From positions 512,138 to 547,403 of the forward strand of contig SZWC01000040.1 of assembly GCA_023375785.1 (NCBI GenBank): a stretch of 35,266 nt of DNA, given 5' to 3'. How positions within the stretch are numbered: position 1 is the first letter of the stretch; each line of letters begins with the position of its first letter. Positions 10,440 through 21,483 of this stretch are shown one piece after another. Source of the stretch: Penium margaritaceum. Taxonomy: Eukaryota > Streptophyta > Zygnematophyceae > Desmidiales > Peniaceae. The notes beneath the pieces were generated by a model. That model did no database searches, was not told the DNA's origin, and worked only from the letters and a program-made list of their open reading frames with translations. Position numbers and translations under genes: made by a program.

Positions 10440-11100
10440 TTTCTTTTCTTTCTCTTTCAGTGATTTGGAAGAGATTACAATATCGTCCAGATCAGCCAAG
10501 AAAAACTGGCCGAGTTGTTTGAAATGTTTCTGGAGTGTTTGTCAGCCAAAAACCGAAACGTCAAAATGGATCATGTCCCATGTATGTTGAGATTGCCGCT
10601 TTCAGAAGATCATCTTCTGAAATGCAGATTTGACAGTACCATGTGCTAAATCTGAGGATAATTGTTTTCAATATCTGTAGCTGATAGAAACATGTCCTTG
10701 ATTTGTAGCATGTGGAATCAACTGTCCATAGTAAGTTTATTCAGTGCCCGATAATTCTACCCATGTGCACACAGAATCTTTCCATTTGTTTAATGATACA
10801 TCGGTACATGGTACAATGAGCTTCTCGGCTTGATCCACCCTTTGCAATATATTGTGTAACTTGCTGTTTGACCTCTTGATTTTCTTCCAAAGAAAGGTGA
10901 TACATGTTTCTAAACAGGAGACTTGTCTCCAGCTGTAGTACAAGTGTGTGGCCCGTGTGCCCTTCTGGTGGAACTCTACCTGGGGATAATGGAATACATT
11001 CAAGAACTCAGCCAGAAAAGTGTTGATCTCCTACATTGTGTCCTCCTTTTCCTTTTTCTCCAATTTTTACAATTGGGCTAGGATGTATTGAAAGAATCTT
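10440..11100 (-). pseudogene. Reverse transcriptase relic of copy A
   Basis: Three anchors support a Ty3/gypsy RT in broken frames: the lead-in EFLNVFHYPQ; FWLTNTPETFQ, equivalent to the conserved FGLTN-P-TF block; and DLDDIVISSKSLKE, the YxDD active-site strand with its following Ser-Lys. An 88-codon frame (10737-11003) covers the N-terminal half. A frameshift separates the FWLTN and DLDD blocks. After about 10.4 kb no RNase H or integrase is visible. Confidence 0.65.
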
Positions 11101-11179
11101 CACTTTCGTTTTTTGAATTGCATCACACACAAGTTAACATACAACTACTCTCAAGTCAATGACAATTCTGTAGCCAGAA

Positions 11180-11530
11180 TCAGGGTAAAGCAATGATGTT
11201 TCTGCCGGAGATCCAGTTGTTTGAATCACGAGCAAAATTGAGCTTTGTTTCCACTGAGTCAAGGATTGCCTAGCAATACATCAAAAGGGTCAAGTAGACT
11301 GAGCACCTTCAATGTAACGCTTTCTATAACGCCTTGAATAAAAACATGTAACAATCACAGATACTATACGGTTGTCACCGACAACAACTGTGCCATCCTA
11401 TGGAGCTTATTGCAGGATCATCTATCAAAGACAACAGGTCCACCTGTCGTGACAAGGGATCTTCTTCTCCAATGTCATCCAGTACATTTTCAAGGGCACA
11501 AGTTAGGAGTCCTTTGCACTACATCTTCAG
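11180..11530 (-). pseudogene. Retropepsin relic of copy A
   Basis: The C-terminal protease block DPFDVLLGNP (11262-11291) is followed by a TGA where the conserved Trp of the ILG-x-x-WL motif is expected, then LSGNKAQFCS. The segment around 11360-11400 is the one shared nearly word for word with copy B. The active-site Asp region is not readable. Confidence 0.65.
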
Positions 11531-14500
11531 ATTACCGCCTCTTTTTTAAGTCAAGAGGCTTGATGAACTAAGCTTGTGGTAGAAATAAAACCAATGCAGC
11601 AGGCTTCATACCTCAAGTCTTTCGCCCACTTTGGTCCACATCTTGTGACTCTGTGTGAATCCTACAAGTAGTTTCTACTTTTTAAACTTGGGTAGGTAAA
11701 AATCATCGACTATTGTAAATGTGATTGTACCCATCGTCTTGAGAGTAATTTCCTTCATCACAACACAAAACATTTCTTGTACTGTGGTTTGTGTTGCCCC
11801 TGAAAACTAAATTTGATCATTCATTCTGGCCGGAAATGTGAGGTTGATTGGACAATGACAATAACTAAGCATAAAATGCATTTTGAATAAAAACAGAGAA
11901 TGCATTAGAGTAATTTAAACTAGTTAGATATTCAAAGAATTTTGCATTCTCATTTGAAACATAAATCCATACTTGTTTTCCATTACCCCACTGAGTGGTC
12001 CACACTAAGGTCACTTAGGAGCAGGAGGAATCGATGCCGAAGCCTTAACCATCAGCGTGTCCTTTTGTCCACAGCGCTGTGTGCGGCCGCTGGTTGCACC
12101 ATCTCCACAGTATGCAATAGCTGTAACAAGTGTCTCAGTCTCTTATCCATCATCAGTGATCTAGGGACAGTCTATCCTAAAGCAGCCGGGCTACATGCAG
12201 TTGTGCCAGAGTCCTTGGAGAAGTCTATGTTGTGACGATCACGTGCTTCCTGTAACTCGTCGTTACCGCAGCTGCGCATAGTTCTGGGAGCCTTTCTTCT
12301 GTCAGTCTTCTTGAGAGATTAATAGGCTACTTGTTGTTAGCCCTGCCTTGTTTCTTGGTTTTCCCTCCAGCCCCTTTAGTGTCTCCGCTCATTTCTTAGC
12401 CTTGTTGTGCATGCACATTTGGCTGTGTGTTGAAGTAGTGCTTTGGGATTGCTTCATAATCTTTGATCATGTGGTAATACAAGACCCCACAGCCCATTCA
12501 CGCTTGGCCTATTGCACTCCTTATTGCCTTGATCTTCAACTTGTTACAGGCAATGTCAGCATGTAAGCACTCCAACATCACGTACTCTGAGCGATTAAAT
12601 GTCTAGGTCCTATTGTCCTCGGTGAAACTTTTGGCTTCCTCCAAGACCATGGTGAATCAACTCAAGGATTGCTCAAGAGCTTTCTCTTCCTACTTGAAGT
12701 CCTTAACATTGTTAAAGTCCCAGTGCACATCCTTGTGTTGTGGACATGATGGTGCAGAAGGCCTCCAACCACATGGACTGCCACTCCAGGTGAGGCTGCT
12801 GTGTAACCAAATCCTTGAACACGTTTCTGAGGAGTTTTTCTTCAAAACTAGACATTTCAAGGTCATCCCACTAAGAAATTGGAGTCTTGTGCATGTGCAA
12901 AACATGCTCCACATAAATCATTAGCCGGTTGTCTCTACGCCCTTGCAAAATACTTCCATGCACTTGAGGAACAGGGTGTGCATCACCAACCCCAAAGTCA
13001 TCGAGACTAGCAGGTCTTTGCAGCCACTAGCCCTGGCGTAAGCAGCCACAGCAAGCTCCGTCTACAGCTGCACCCATACCTGAGTAATACTATGAAACAC
13101 CTTGTCAAGGTCGTTACATGAGGGTTGCCTTGTAGAATGCAATGCGTTGGAGATGGGAGGCCTGTTCAAGGTCCGTGTTACTTTCTCCAATGCAGGCAAG
13201 AATACTAGAGAAGGCCATATTCACATCTTATGCCATCAGAGCCTCGGCTATGACTTCAAGAGCCTCCCACCAACTATGAGCTTTTTCCCAGTAGAGGAAG
13301 TACGTTTCCCGCACATGTCCTGGAGAAGGTCCATTTTTAAGATAACTATTGTCTATCATTTTTAAATGTGCCTCATCGCCTTCTCATTGTAGGAAGGGTG
13401 TTTGATACCTGCACCTCCATCAAGTACAGCCTCCTTGCCATTGCCACTTACTGCAAGGAGCCTCACCACTTTGATAGCTACCTCATAGGCGGTAATACTG
13501 CCTATCACATTTTATGAAAAAAGCTCTTCTAATCACATGTTTCTCCCATTTTTTTTCCCCAGGTGTTGCATCCGTTTCTTATCCCATCTAGCATAACAAA
13601 AGTATACGGTGGTGGCATAGTGGATATGAGCACAACTTGCTGACAATCATCATAGATAATCTTTCTCACATCAACATCCGACTCGCACTCACAAGAATTT
13701 CCCATATGGCTCCTTTTGGCAATGTTTTTTACTTTTAGTAGCATTGATTCTATAAAGAGCTTCTTCTGAGTTGGTGTCAACCTTGCCCTTCTTGAGTGAC
13801 TGGCTCAATTCCTTTGTACATCACTGACAATGTTCATGATCCCCATTGTCATCTTTGTGCACGTCATCTGGGACCACGTCCAAATGATCTTCATCAAGCA
13901 TGTGATCCATTATGTGAGATTTTCCATTTTTATGTGAAATTATCAGAGAGAACTCTCTTGGAATTTCCATACCTTTTGGTTACGTCTGGGTCTACACAAG
14001 TTGCCTTCAAAGACATGGTAGCTAATGTGCTTGCACTCGCAGCTGTTAATTCCAAAATTGGAGGATTTCAAGGGCTTCTTTCAATGATGTTACCAATTTT
14101 CCCTTGCTTTCCTTGGAGGAGCTGGCATTAGCCAATCGTTGTTACCTCTTGTGCAAAAACTACATCAAGGTTTGTGTGAAAAGTGCTCACAAAGCAAGAG
14201 AGATACCATACATCCTTAAGGTTTGGTACGTCCTCATGCAAATTGCATGATCAAGCCTCACGATGATTGCTCACAATTTGGGAAGGGGTTATCCCCCCTT
14301 TATTGCTTCCACTGTTACAATCAATGAGGAAACTAGAAGCTCAAATTTCCTACTTGTAAGACATCACGGATAGAACATTCACACTGTAAAATTTTCTCTA
14401 TTTTTCCGAGGCCTTTAGGGCAAAAAAAAGTCACGTGGTAGAAAACAAACTTTTCTTCTGTGCCGCCATGACTGGCACAAACACGTGATATTTGAGCTAT

Positions 14501-14750
14501 CTCTCCTAGCCGTGACTCACAACACTACTTGCCTCAACAATCTAAGGAAATCCTATCGTTTTTTAAAAAATTGTATGACAAGTGTGGTGAGCACCGCTCA
14601 CTTCGGTCTGGTCTAGGAACCTCAGAAACATCTTTCCTCCCAAAGTGTTTCTCCTCTAACCTTTCTCCCTTTGTCTTCCTTGATTTTTTCCTGGCTTCTC
14701 TTGACTCGTTCAGGAGGTTCACCCTTGTAGTTTCAAGCTTGGAATAACAC

Positions 14751-15279
14751 CCACGACCTTTGACGGCACCTTGTCCTCCTTGAGGTACTCATGCGCCTTG
14801 GATATCTCTTTGGGTTGAAGGGATTTTCTGTGTTCACCCTTTACCAAGAAACTTTTAGGATGTGCAAGGGGAGCTAAAAGCAAGAGGTAAGGTGGAAACA
14901 AGGAATTCCACCTAGGAGAATCTTCAATCAATGTTCTGATGTGGTCATTTTCTTCTTAGACCAAATGGCGACAGCTCTGTGAGATATCTCTACGACTTTG
15001 TAAAACACCCAGAACGGATGAAAAAAGGGACCACATGTCCCAGTGTTGCTGTTGCTTAGTGCTACCGCTGGTAACGTCCTGGTGTAGCGATGTAGTAAAC
15101 ACAAAAGACTTGGCCGCAGACATCATTTTGGCTCTGGATACTAGTGTTGCAGGCATCGTACATTGGCTCCTGCTCTTGGTTGTCATCGGAGTTTTCAATA
15201 TGCAATCCAGAGCTTAGTAGATAGAATTTCCCATTAGCGTCACTCTAGGACAATTGACATTGGAGACCCAGTGTGGAGA
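14751..15279. other. Junction between copies A and B
   Basis: Copy B loses recognisable protease sequence near 15.28 kb, and the leader of copy A begins near 14.75 kb. In between are two short - strand frames (14719-14931, 14956-15198) of unknown nature. No LTR, target duplication or inverted repeat was found at this junction. Confidence 0.35.
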
Positions 15280-15900
15280 GACTTAAATCACGGGTACCAT
15301 ACGGTTGTCACCGACAACAACTGCGCCATTAAATGGCTCGTACTTCATGCCAACCTGTCGGGTAAAGCCAGGGCTCACAAAAGAGTCGTCTCCTCAAGTA
15401 TCAGCAAGTATGTTCACGAGAGCATCAGCTAGGTGTCCGTTGAACTGCATCATCATGTTGCCTCTACTCTTCCAAGTGAACAGGCTCGATGATGACAAGC
15501 CGAGTTTGTGATGAATACGGAATCTGTATGACGGGCATCGCAACTCCCATGATTCACCCACTCGAGTCCACATCTTGTGGGAACGTGTGAATTTGGCTAG
15601 AACCTTCCGTTCTTTAAATTTTACTAGGTCAAAATCGTCGACTAAAGGTAGTGAGAACGTGATTGAACTCATTGCTTTCAGGGCATTTGCTTCAATCACT
15701 ATGTCACACAACTCTTGCACAGTGGTCGGTGTCGCCACCACTAAGCATGTATGATCATGCATCTCTTCCGAAGATGTAAGGTTTACTGGGCAATGTCGGT
15801 CAGCAAGTGTAGAATGATGTTCAACAAGAGGAGAGAAAACAACAGAGAAATTTGAACTCGTCAAAAACTCAAATTGTTTAACATCCTCATCTGAAAACAT
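15280..15900 (-). pseudogene. Gag-pol linker and retropepsin of copy B
   Basis: A 168-codon frame (15394-15900) of unassigned linker sequence ends in ALVNILADT followed by TGA (15394-15396). The Asp-Thr (Asp codon at 15400-15402) is the retropepsin active-site position, and the stop replaces the following Gly-type position. The frame continues with DDSFVSPGFTRQVGM and VVVGDNRMVPV, which fit the protease core. The flap and C-terminal block are missing. Confidence 0.75.
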
Positions 15901-18079
15901 GAACCCACACTCGTGATCCAGTTTTACCCCGGAGTGGTCCTCACTAATGTCACTCAGGGGTGGGGAAAACCCGCCCCACGGCCTTGTCCCTTACCACGAC
16001 CGGGCCCATTGCCGCGACCGCGACCCTGTCCACGGCCCTGTCCACGGCCTCCTACTGCACCATCCCCACGAGGTGCTACTGCTGCAGCTAACGCCGCGGC
16101 CTCTTGTCTACCACCAGCAGCCTCAGGACACTATGGCCTAAAGTGACCCAGCTGCATGCAATTGTGGCAGAACCCTTCGTGGAAGGTTGCATTGCAACGC
16201 TCACACGCCGCCTACAGCTCGTCATTCTCACAGTTGGGCTTGTTGTTGGAGCCCTTGTGTCCACCAGACTTCTTGCTTGGAGGGTTTGCGGGTTGCTTGC
16301 CCTTGACCCCACCTCGCTGTCCAGCTGACCCACCAGCCCCTGCAGCGTCCATGCACATGTCGCGGCCTTGTTGTGCATGCGCGTTTGGCCGTGCATCAGA
16401 GTAGTGCTTTGGTTTTGCCGAATATATTTCGCTCATGTACTCGCGGAACGCCCTCCGGCTTTTCCAAGCTTGGCCAGTGGCTGTCTTGGTGGTGTTTTCC
16501 TTCAGCTTCTCGCTGGCAAGACCATCACGCAAGTACTCTAGCAGCATGCACTTTGGGTACTTGAAGGTCTAAGTCCGATCGCCCTCGGTGAAGCTTTCGG
16601 CTTCCTCCATGAGTGCGGTGAACCCACTCAAGTAGGATTCGAACGAGTTGCCCTGCTGCCTAAAGTCCTTGATCTTGTAAAAGGCACACTGTGCCTCCTC
16701 ACGTTGGGTGCACTTTCGCGTGATCGCGCAAAAGGTCTCCCACGGCATGAGCTGCCACTCGAGGTGGGGCTGCTGGGCACTCCACTCCTTGACCACATAC
16801 TTAAACAGTTTTTCTTCAAGCAACGATGGGGCAAGGTCGTCTCATTGGCTATGTGGAGCCTTGTGGACATGTAGAATGTGATGCATGCGATTTAGCCAGT
16901 CGGTCAGCTTCACGCCCTTCCGGATGATCGTCACACTATTGAGGAAGGACGTGTTCATGACCGGCCCCGAAGTCGTCGAGGTAGGCAAGTCGTCGCTGCC
17001 ACCGGCAGTGGCATTTGTAGCTACGGCATGCTGCGCTTGGTGCTGCATCCGCACTTGGGTTACGCTCTGTAACACCTTGCCGAGGTCGTTGCATCGGCGG
17101 CTTGCCTCATGGGCGGCCAGGCAATGCAGCTAGCAATCACAGTCGAGGTCCGTGATGTTGTGCCCGACGTGGGCCAGCAGGTTGGCGAACGCGAACTTGA
17201 GCTCTGATGTCGTCAGAGCATCGACGATAGCCTTCAGGACCTCGCGTTGTCCGTGCACCCTTACCCACTGCATGAGGGTATGGTTTGCATACACGCCTCC
17301 AACGAGTCCCACCTTTTGGAGGAGACTGTCATCGGTGACGATGCTCGAGTGGACACTACGCTACCTTATCCCATTGCGGCCACATCGTAGGAAGGGGGGT
17401 CCGTCCCCATTCCTCCGAGTGGTGTTGTATCTCCACCATCGGTGGTAATCTTGAGTCGGCCTGCCACCTCAACAGCAAACTCTGCAAGCCGATGACGGTC
17501 TTCGCGAATTGCTTTCGCGACGTTGTTGTCCGGTTCGTTCTTGCGGGAAATTCCCGTGTGACTGATTTTAGCACCCTTGCTACTCTTGGTAGTGTCGCTA
17601 CCATCGGTAGCTTCAGGCGATGTGACAGGCGCCTTATCCGTCTCAAGTAATCGGCTCGAGTTCACTGCACAACAATGGTGATGGTCGCGATCCTCGTCGC
17701 CTTGACCATCGTCGGTGTCGTGCTCTTTGTTGGGGTCCTCCTCTGGGAGATCCTCCTCCATCGCGTCGTCCGTCGCATCCGGGTCACCCACGTGCGCGTC
17801 GACGTGCTCGTCGAGCACTTTTTTGGCCTCCGCACACTTCTCGGTGTCGCCGAGGTTGGCATCATTTGCCTTAGGCGGTACGATGGCCTTAGGCGGTACG
17901 GTTGCCATAGGCGGTACAGTTGCCTTGGGCGGTACGGTTGCCATAGGCGGTATGGTTGCCTTTGGGTTGGCAACCGTGCTCGCGGCGGCGGCTCCCAAAA
18001 TCTGGAGTCCGCCGAGGGCGTGTGGTGAGAACGTCACCACCTTGCCCTTGCTGGTCTTGGACGGTCCGGCACTTGCCAT
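15900..18079 (-). pseudogene. Gag polyprotein of copy B
   Basis: The N-terminus (MASAGPSKTSKGKVVTF) leads into an 18-nt repeat giving ATVPPM/ATVPPK hexapeptides, then an acidic Asp/Glu region, then a basic stretch. The capsid-like (Retrotrans_gag type) part follows as LLAHVGHNITDLDCD, KLTDWLNRMHHILHVHK, YKIKDFRQQGNSFESYLSGF and SRRAFREYMSEIYSAKPKHY across several stops (17350, 17080, 16570 regions). It ends in the knuckle C-HN-C-MQLG-H-FRP-stop-C, with a TAG one codon before the last Cys, followed by a Gly/Arg-rich tail. It would have coated and packaged element RNA. The frames are mostly collinear, interrupted by nonsense more than by indels. Confidence 0.8.
17871..17960 (-). repeat. 18-nt x5 in-frame repeat within gag
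   Basis: Five tandem 18-nt units (+ strand form TTAGGCGGTACGGTTGCC) encode hexapeptides alternating between PPM and PPK endings on the - strand. Most sequence differences between units are single bases. They form a proline-rich linker near the gag N-terminus. Confidence 0.85.
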
Positions 18080-18500
18080 CTTGTCGTTCGTGCAACTAGC
18101 ACGTGAAGGTCGTTGTGAGGATCATCCCACAACAAAGAGGAATCGCCTCCTAAGATGTTGCTCTCACGATCGGTGAGACGATTATGAACATATTTTCTAT
18201 TTTCCTAGGCCGACACATCGGCACAAGGTCGTGGTTTTTAAACTAGTCTTTCTAAGCCGTGACTCACGGCAATTGGATGCGACTAGATTCTAGAAAAACA
18301 CAATATTAAAATACAAGGAATCAACAAAAAGTGTGAGTACCGGTCACAAAGCTACGGTGAAGAGTGAGAGAGGAATTACAACAATTCCTAGTAACTCCTC
18401 CAATCCTTCTTCTAACTTCTTGTCTTCTTCCTGTCTTCTTGTCTTTCTTCGCCTCCTCTTGAGTCTTCTTTGCTCATCTCGCGCCCCTTGGCGGCGTCCT

Positions 18501-19381
18501 CACTGAGCCAGCGGCATTGGGGAAGCTGCTAAAATTCCTCAAGGTGTCATCCTCCCTCTTTTAGGGCTTCTTCAAGCTGTGAGAGTCCCTGGACATAGAA
18601 AGAAACGCTGTCTCAATTTCTGGTTGGAAGGAGGGAAGGAGGGAACCTTGAAAAGAGGGGAAAAACTTGGTGGTTTGGGGATGGGCACTCCCCACTCCGT
18701 CCCACAAAAATCCTATAGGTCCCCTGGAGGTGAGGAGAGACTGGAGGGAAGAGGCTCCCCCGAGTAGAGCTCTTTTTCAGCTCTCCAACACACTCAACGG
18801 CACTTTAATCTGCTAGGTGCACATGTTGTAGTCCCTTCTGGCGTTTTTGCTGTTGCTTGTGGCTGCCGGCGGCGTTTTATATGTGTCGTAGCCGCTATTT
18901 CCGTCAAACTCTTGGTCGCAGGGGTCGTCTGGCTCTGAGAACCACTGTAACGTGTCGAACCTCCAGCTCCTACTCTGAAGTCATCGTCGGAGTTCGCAGA
19001 ATAGCGATCTCAGTCTGCGTCAGGGGTTTACCCCCTTCGCAGGACTGAGGGGCAATCGTTATCAACAACCGAGAGCAGGGAGACTCGAATGTTTCGAGAC
19101 TCTGGAGGCCTGTTTTCATTTTTGACCCTACCCCTGGTTTTGGGATCCAAACCGGGGGGTTTTACCTCGAACTTGTGTGTTTACACGAGTTTTTTTGTTA
19201 TCTGATATCGAATTTCATCCCAAACGAACTTCAATTTACATTTTGACGTTCTGGCGTAAAATCGTCGCGTGCGAGGCATGCTGGCAATTTGTGCCAGTTT
19301 CTCTTGCCCCTCGTCCCTCGTCCCCCTCCCTCATTCTCGCTCGCTTTCTTGTGAGGAGGGGGAGCGGGGGCGAGGGTAAGA
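18501..19381. other. Spacer upstream of copy B
   Basis: This may contain the unrecognised LTR of copy B, but no repeat partner was found. Short open frames (18579-18767, 18857-19048) are not supported. The right-hand end becomes C/T-rich before the hairpin cluster. Confidence 0.35.
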
Positions 19382-19636
19382 GGCCACGAGGCCTCGCCCT
19401 CGAGGTCCTCGTGGCCCCTCAGCCGCCGATCGGGCTGAGGCCACGATCGACGGCTGGCGGCTGGCCGGCCGGTGGCCGGCCGGTCGCTTGGCCGGCCGCC
19501 GGCCGTCCAGCTGGCCGGCAGCGAGCTGGCCGGCGGCCAGCAAAATGCTGGCCGCCGGCCAGGCCTCGCTGACGTGAGGGGTGGTGCGCAACCACCCCTC
19601 TCTTCAGCGAGGAGGGAGGGCCATACCGGCCCTCCC
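19382..19636. repeat. Cluster of perfect GC-rich hairpins
   Basis: At least five inverted repeats lie in succession. They are: GGCCACGAGG (19382-19391) with its complement at 19407-19416, with a nested CCTCG/CGAGG; CCTCAGCC (19417-19424) with 19433-19440; a perfect 17-bp stem 19526-19542 / 19546-19562 with an AAA loop; a 19-bp stem with a 3x3 internal loop (19564-19585 / 19591-19612); and GGGAGGGCC (19614-19622) with 19628-19636. Between them is a run of GGCCGGC-type words (19450-19525). Open frames across it on both strands are composition artefacts. Confidence 0.85.
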
Positions 19637-19949
19637 GCTACAATAAAGTTCTTAAATGAATCTATGGCTTGTTCCCTTTCTCTTTTTGGCAGAAAAGGCA
19701 AAGAAATCTAATACTCATCTTAAATCCTTTGAATCTGAATTGTTTTTCTTTGTTGGAATTTAATAGATCATGAATGATGTGAAAATTTTTATTCGGTCTT
19801 AACTGTCTCTTACCCCTTCGTGGAGACGTCCACGCATGTATTGCTTTCCAGATTATTCCCATCATCGAGGGGATCGGTGTAGTTCCGAAACTTGTTTTGG
19901 TATCATTTAACTTGTAGGCCTCAGCTGAACAGGGGCAACTACAAAATGG
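19637..19949. other. AT-rich spacer
   Basis: Nothing recognisable. It separates the hairpin cluster from the first ~29-nt array. Confidence 0.4.
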
Positions 19950-20170
19950 TGAAAATGCCGATCCCCCCCTCCTGTTTTGTCACCCGTGACCCTCATGTAC
20001 CCCTCCGTCAGAACAAAGCCTCATTCGCCCCTCCCTCGGAACAATAACCCTCATGTACCCCTCCGTCGGAATAATAAGCCCCATTCGCCCCTATCTGGCA
20101 ACAAGCCCGGGTGGGGTGGGGGGGAGGATAGGGCAATAAGCTCTATCCGCCCACCCGTTTTCACCATGCT
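19950..20170. repeat. ~29-nt degenerate array, left copy
   Basis: About five or six units of 28-30 nt follow the pattern CCTCATxCGCCCCTCxxTCGG then AACAATAA. Examples start CCCTCATGTACCCCTCCGTC and CCTCATTCGCCCCTCCCTCG. The same kind of array appears in reverse orientation at 26865-27060, beyond the chromovirus. Confidence 0.75.
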
Positions 20171-20776
20171 CGAACAGCAAAGCATGTCACTCCTTAAGCA
20201 TGGTAAAATTGGGCATGCTGCGCAAGAATGTGGCCCTCCATTGCGGTCGTCGCACTGGAGCGTCGCGATAGCATTGAGGGGTGAGGAGGGGGGGGAGATT
20301 GCCGGCCGACGTCTATCGGTCGGCACTTTGTCAACCCCCACACCATCCCACCGCCTCTCGTAGCCCGCCTGCCCACCTACCTGCCCGCCGATCAAGGCCC
20401 TCCCAATTGAGGGCCACGATGGAACGGGCGGCTGGTGGGCTGCCGGGAGGTGGAAGGGAGTGGGGGAGGGGGGGGACTTGGCAGGGGATTCCGGCTGACA
20501 GGCGTCCGTAGGAATCCCCGCTCCATCAATGAGGAGTCAAAAATCCCTTTTTTATTTCATACTTCGTTCAAATTCATACCCTCTTTTAATGTAAAAACTG
20601 TAGAAAATTCCACCCCCTACCCGCAGTACCGGGGCCAAGCAGGTTCCCCTTTAACACATCGGGAGTCTCGGACCCCCGATGACAACTCCCAGCAAACCAC
20701 TTGTTAAAAATCAGAAACCCTTTTATTACGGATTTTGTGACAATTGGATCAGAGAATGTGATGTCAGCATGTCGAA
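20171..20776. other. Spacer between left array and 5' LTR
   Basis: No supported gene. A short stretch at about 20195-20235 reads KHGKIGHAAQECG, like the second half of a CCHC knuckle without its first Cys pair. It may be a scrap of another retroelement. Purine-rich runs (20105-20130, 20280-20300, 20455-20475) are present. Confidence 0.35.
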
Positions 20777-21337
20777 TGTTATGTACCAGAAGTGCACCAG
20801 TCCCTAATCTTTCCGAGTAGGTATTTTTATGATTACACAAACAGACCATCGCGTTGTGAGACCGTGATACTCACTCCGACGGTTGAGGGAAAACCGGCCA
20901 ACTGCCCCGTCCTTAGTGGATCTTCCCCAACCTTTTGACGACTTTGACCACTCTTGCAAATCTACAAGAGAAGTATCACGACCATACGGTCGACTTCTCG
21001 ACAAACCTAGACAAAACTGGATTCATATAGATGCACCTCGCATCTTCACTCTCAATTCTCAAAGACCCCCAATTTTTTCATGGACCTTCGTGAATCCAAC
21101 CACTCATGATGCGACTCTGCACGTGTCGCTCGACAATCGACCCAACGACGCCGACAATGCCTCATTCGTAACTCGACACTTGGATGTGTATGTATGTATA
21201 TTTTTATATAGTTTTGACACTTTTCAACGAAGTGTACTTACCGCTAATTACGAATTGCTCAAGTGTCCCAAATTCTAACGTGTATTCTGCCTCACAATTT
21301 CTACCTGTTCACCATCTACGCTCCGTTTGGCATAACA
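20777..21337 (+). repeat. 5' LTR of the chromovirus
   Basis: It begins TGTTATGTACC and ends CATAACA, giving short TGTTA/TAACA inverted ends. The primer-binding site follows directly. It aligns with 26283-26826 along most of its length, including CGGCCAACTGCCCCG and AGTATCACGACC. Confidence 0.9.
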
Positions 21338-21339
21338 CT

Positions 21340-21351
21340 TGGTATCAAAGC
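21340..21351 (+). other. Primer-binding site (tRNA-iMet type)
   Basis: TGGTATCAAAGC lies two bases downstream of the LTR end. It matches the common plant gypsy primer site for initiator tRNA-Met except at one position. Confidence 0.85.
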
Positions 21352-21483
21352 GTAGCGGTGCTGGAGAGGCATCCGACTACTTTACCCATCCAGAGAACAA
21401 TCTCGCACAAGTGGTCAGCGCATCTCGCACGTCAAGACTTTGCGGACTTTGCGACTATGATGTGAGGCGAACAAGCACAACTG

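Larger units (their letters stand above)
10380..14750 (-). mobile_element. Ty3/gypsy-type retroelement, copy A, heavily decayed
   Basis: On the - strand this copy parallels 15.28-18.5 kb: leader (about 14.38-14.75 kb), gag (about 12.0-13.5 kb, with a wrecked knuckle near 12180) and protease (DPFDVLLGNP at 11262-11291). It also reaches further, into reverse transcriptase. RT relics are EFLNVFHYPQ (about 11.0 kb), FWLTNTPETFQ (about 10520-10550) and a shifted-frame DLDDIVISSKS (DLDD codons at 10483-10494), which matches the catalytic YxDD box with both Asp kept. Stops and frameshifts are everywhere. Similarity to copy B is clear at many anchors, for example ACGGTTGTCACCGACAACAA in both. No LTRs were identified. 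Confidence 0.75.
15280..18500 (-). mobile_element. Ty3/gypsy-type retroelement, copy B (gag + protease only)
   Basis: On the - strand the order is an untranslated leader (about 18.1-18.5 kb), gag from Met at 18079 down to about 15.9 kb, a CCHC knuckle (16124-16165) and a retropepsin start (15280-15410). No RT, integrase or LTR follows, and the next sequence is the leader of copy A. It is younger-looking than copy A, with longer open stretches, but several stops make it a pseudo-element. Confidence 0.8.

Noticed and set aside
19177..19711. Ala/Gly/Arg/Pro-rich frames over the hairpins
   Set aside because: Composition artefact of the GGCCGGC repeats; frames are open on both strands at once.
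19950..20170. CRISPR-like array because of ~29-nt spacing
   Set aside because: Units are degenerate along their full length with no conserved repeat and unique spacers, and the context is eukaryotic.
20195..20235. KHGKIGHAAQECG as a CCHC zinc knuckle
   Set aside because: The first Cys pair is absent and there is no surrounding gag or LINE sequence; too short to assign.
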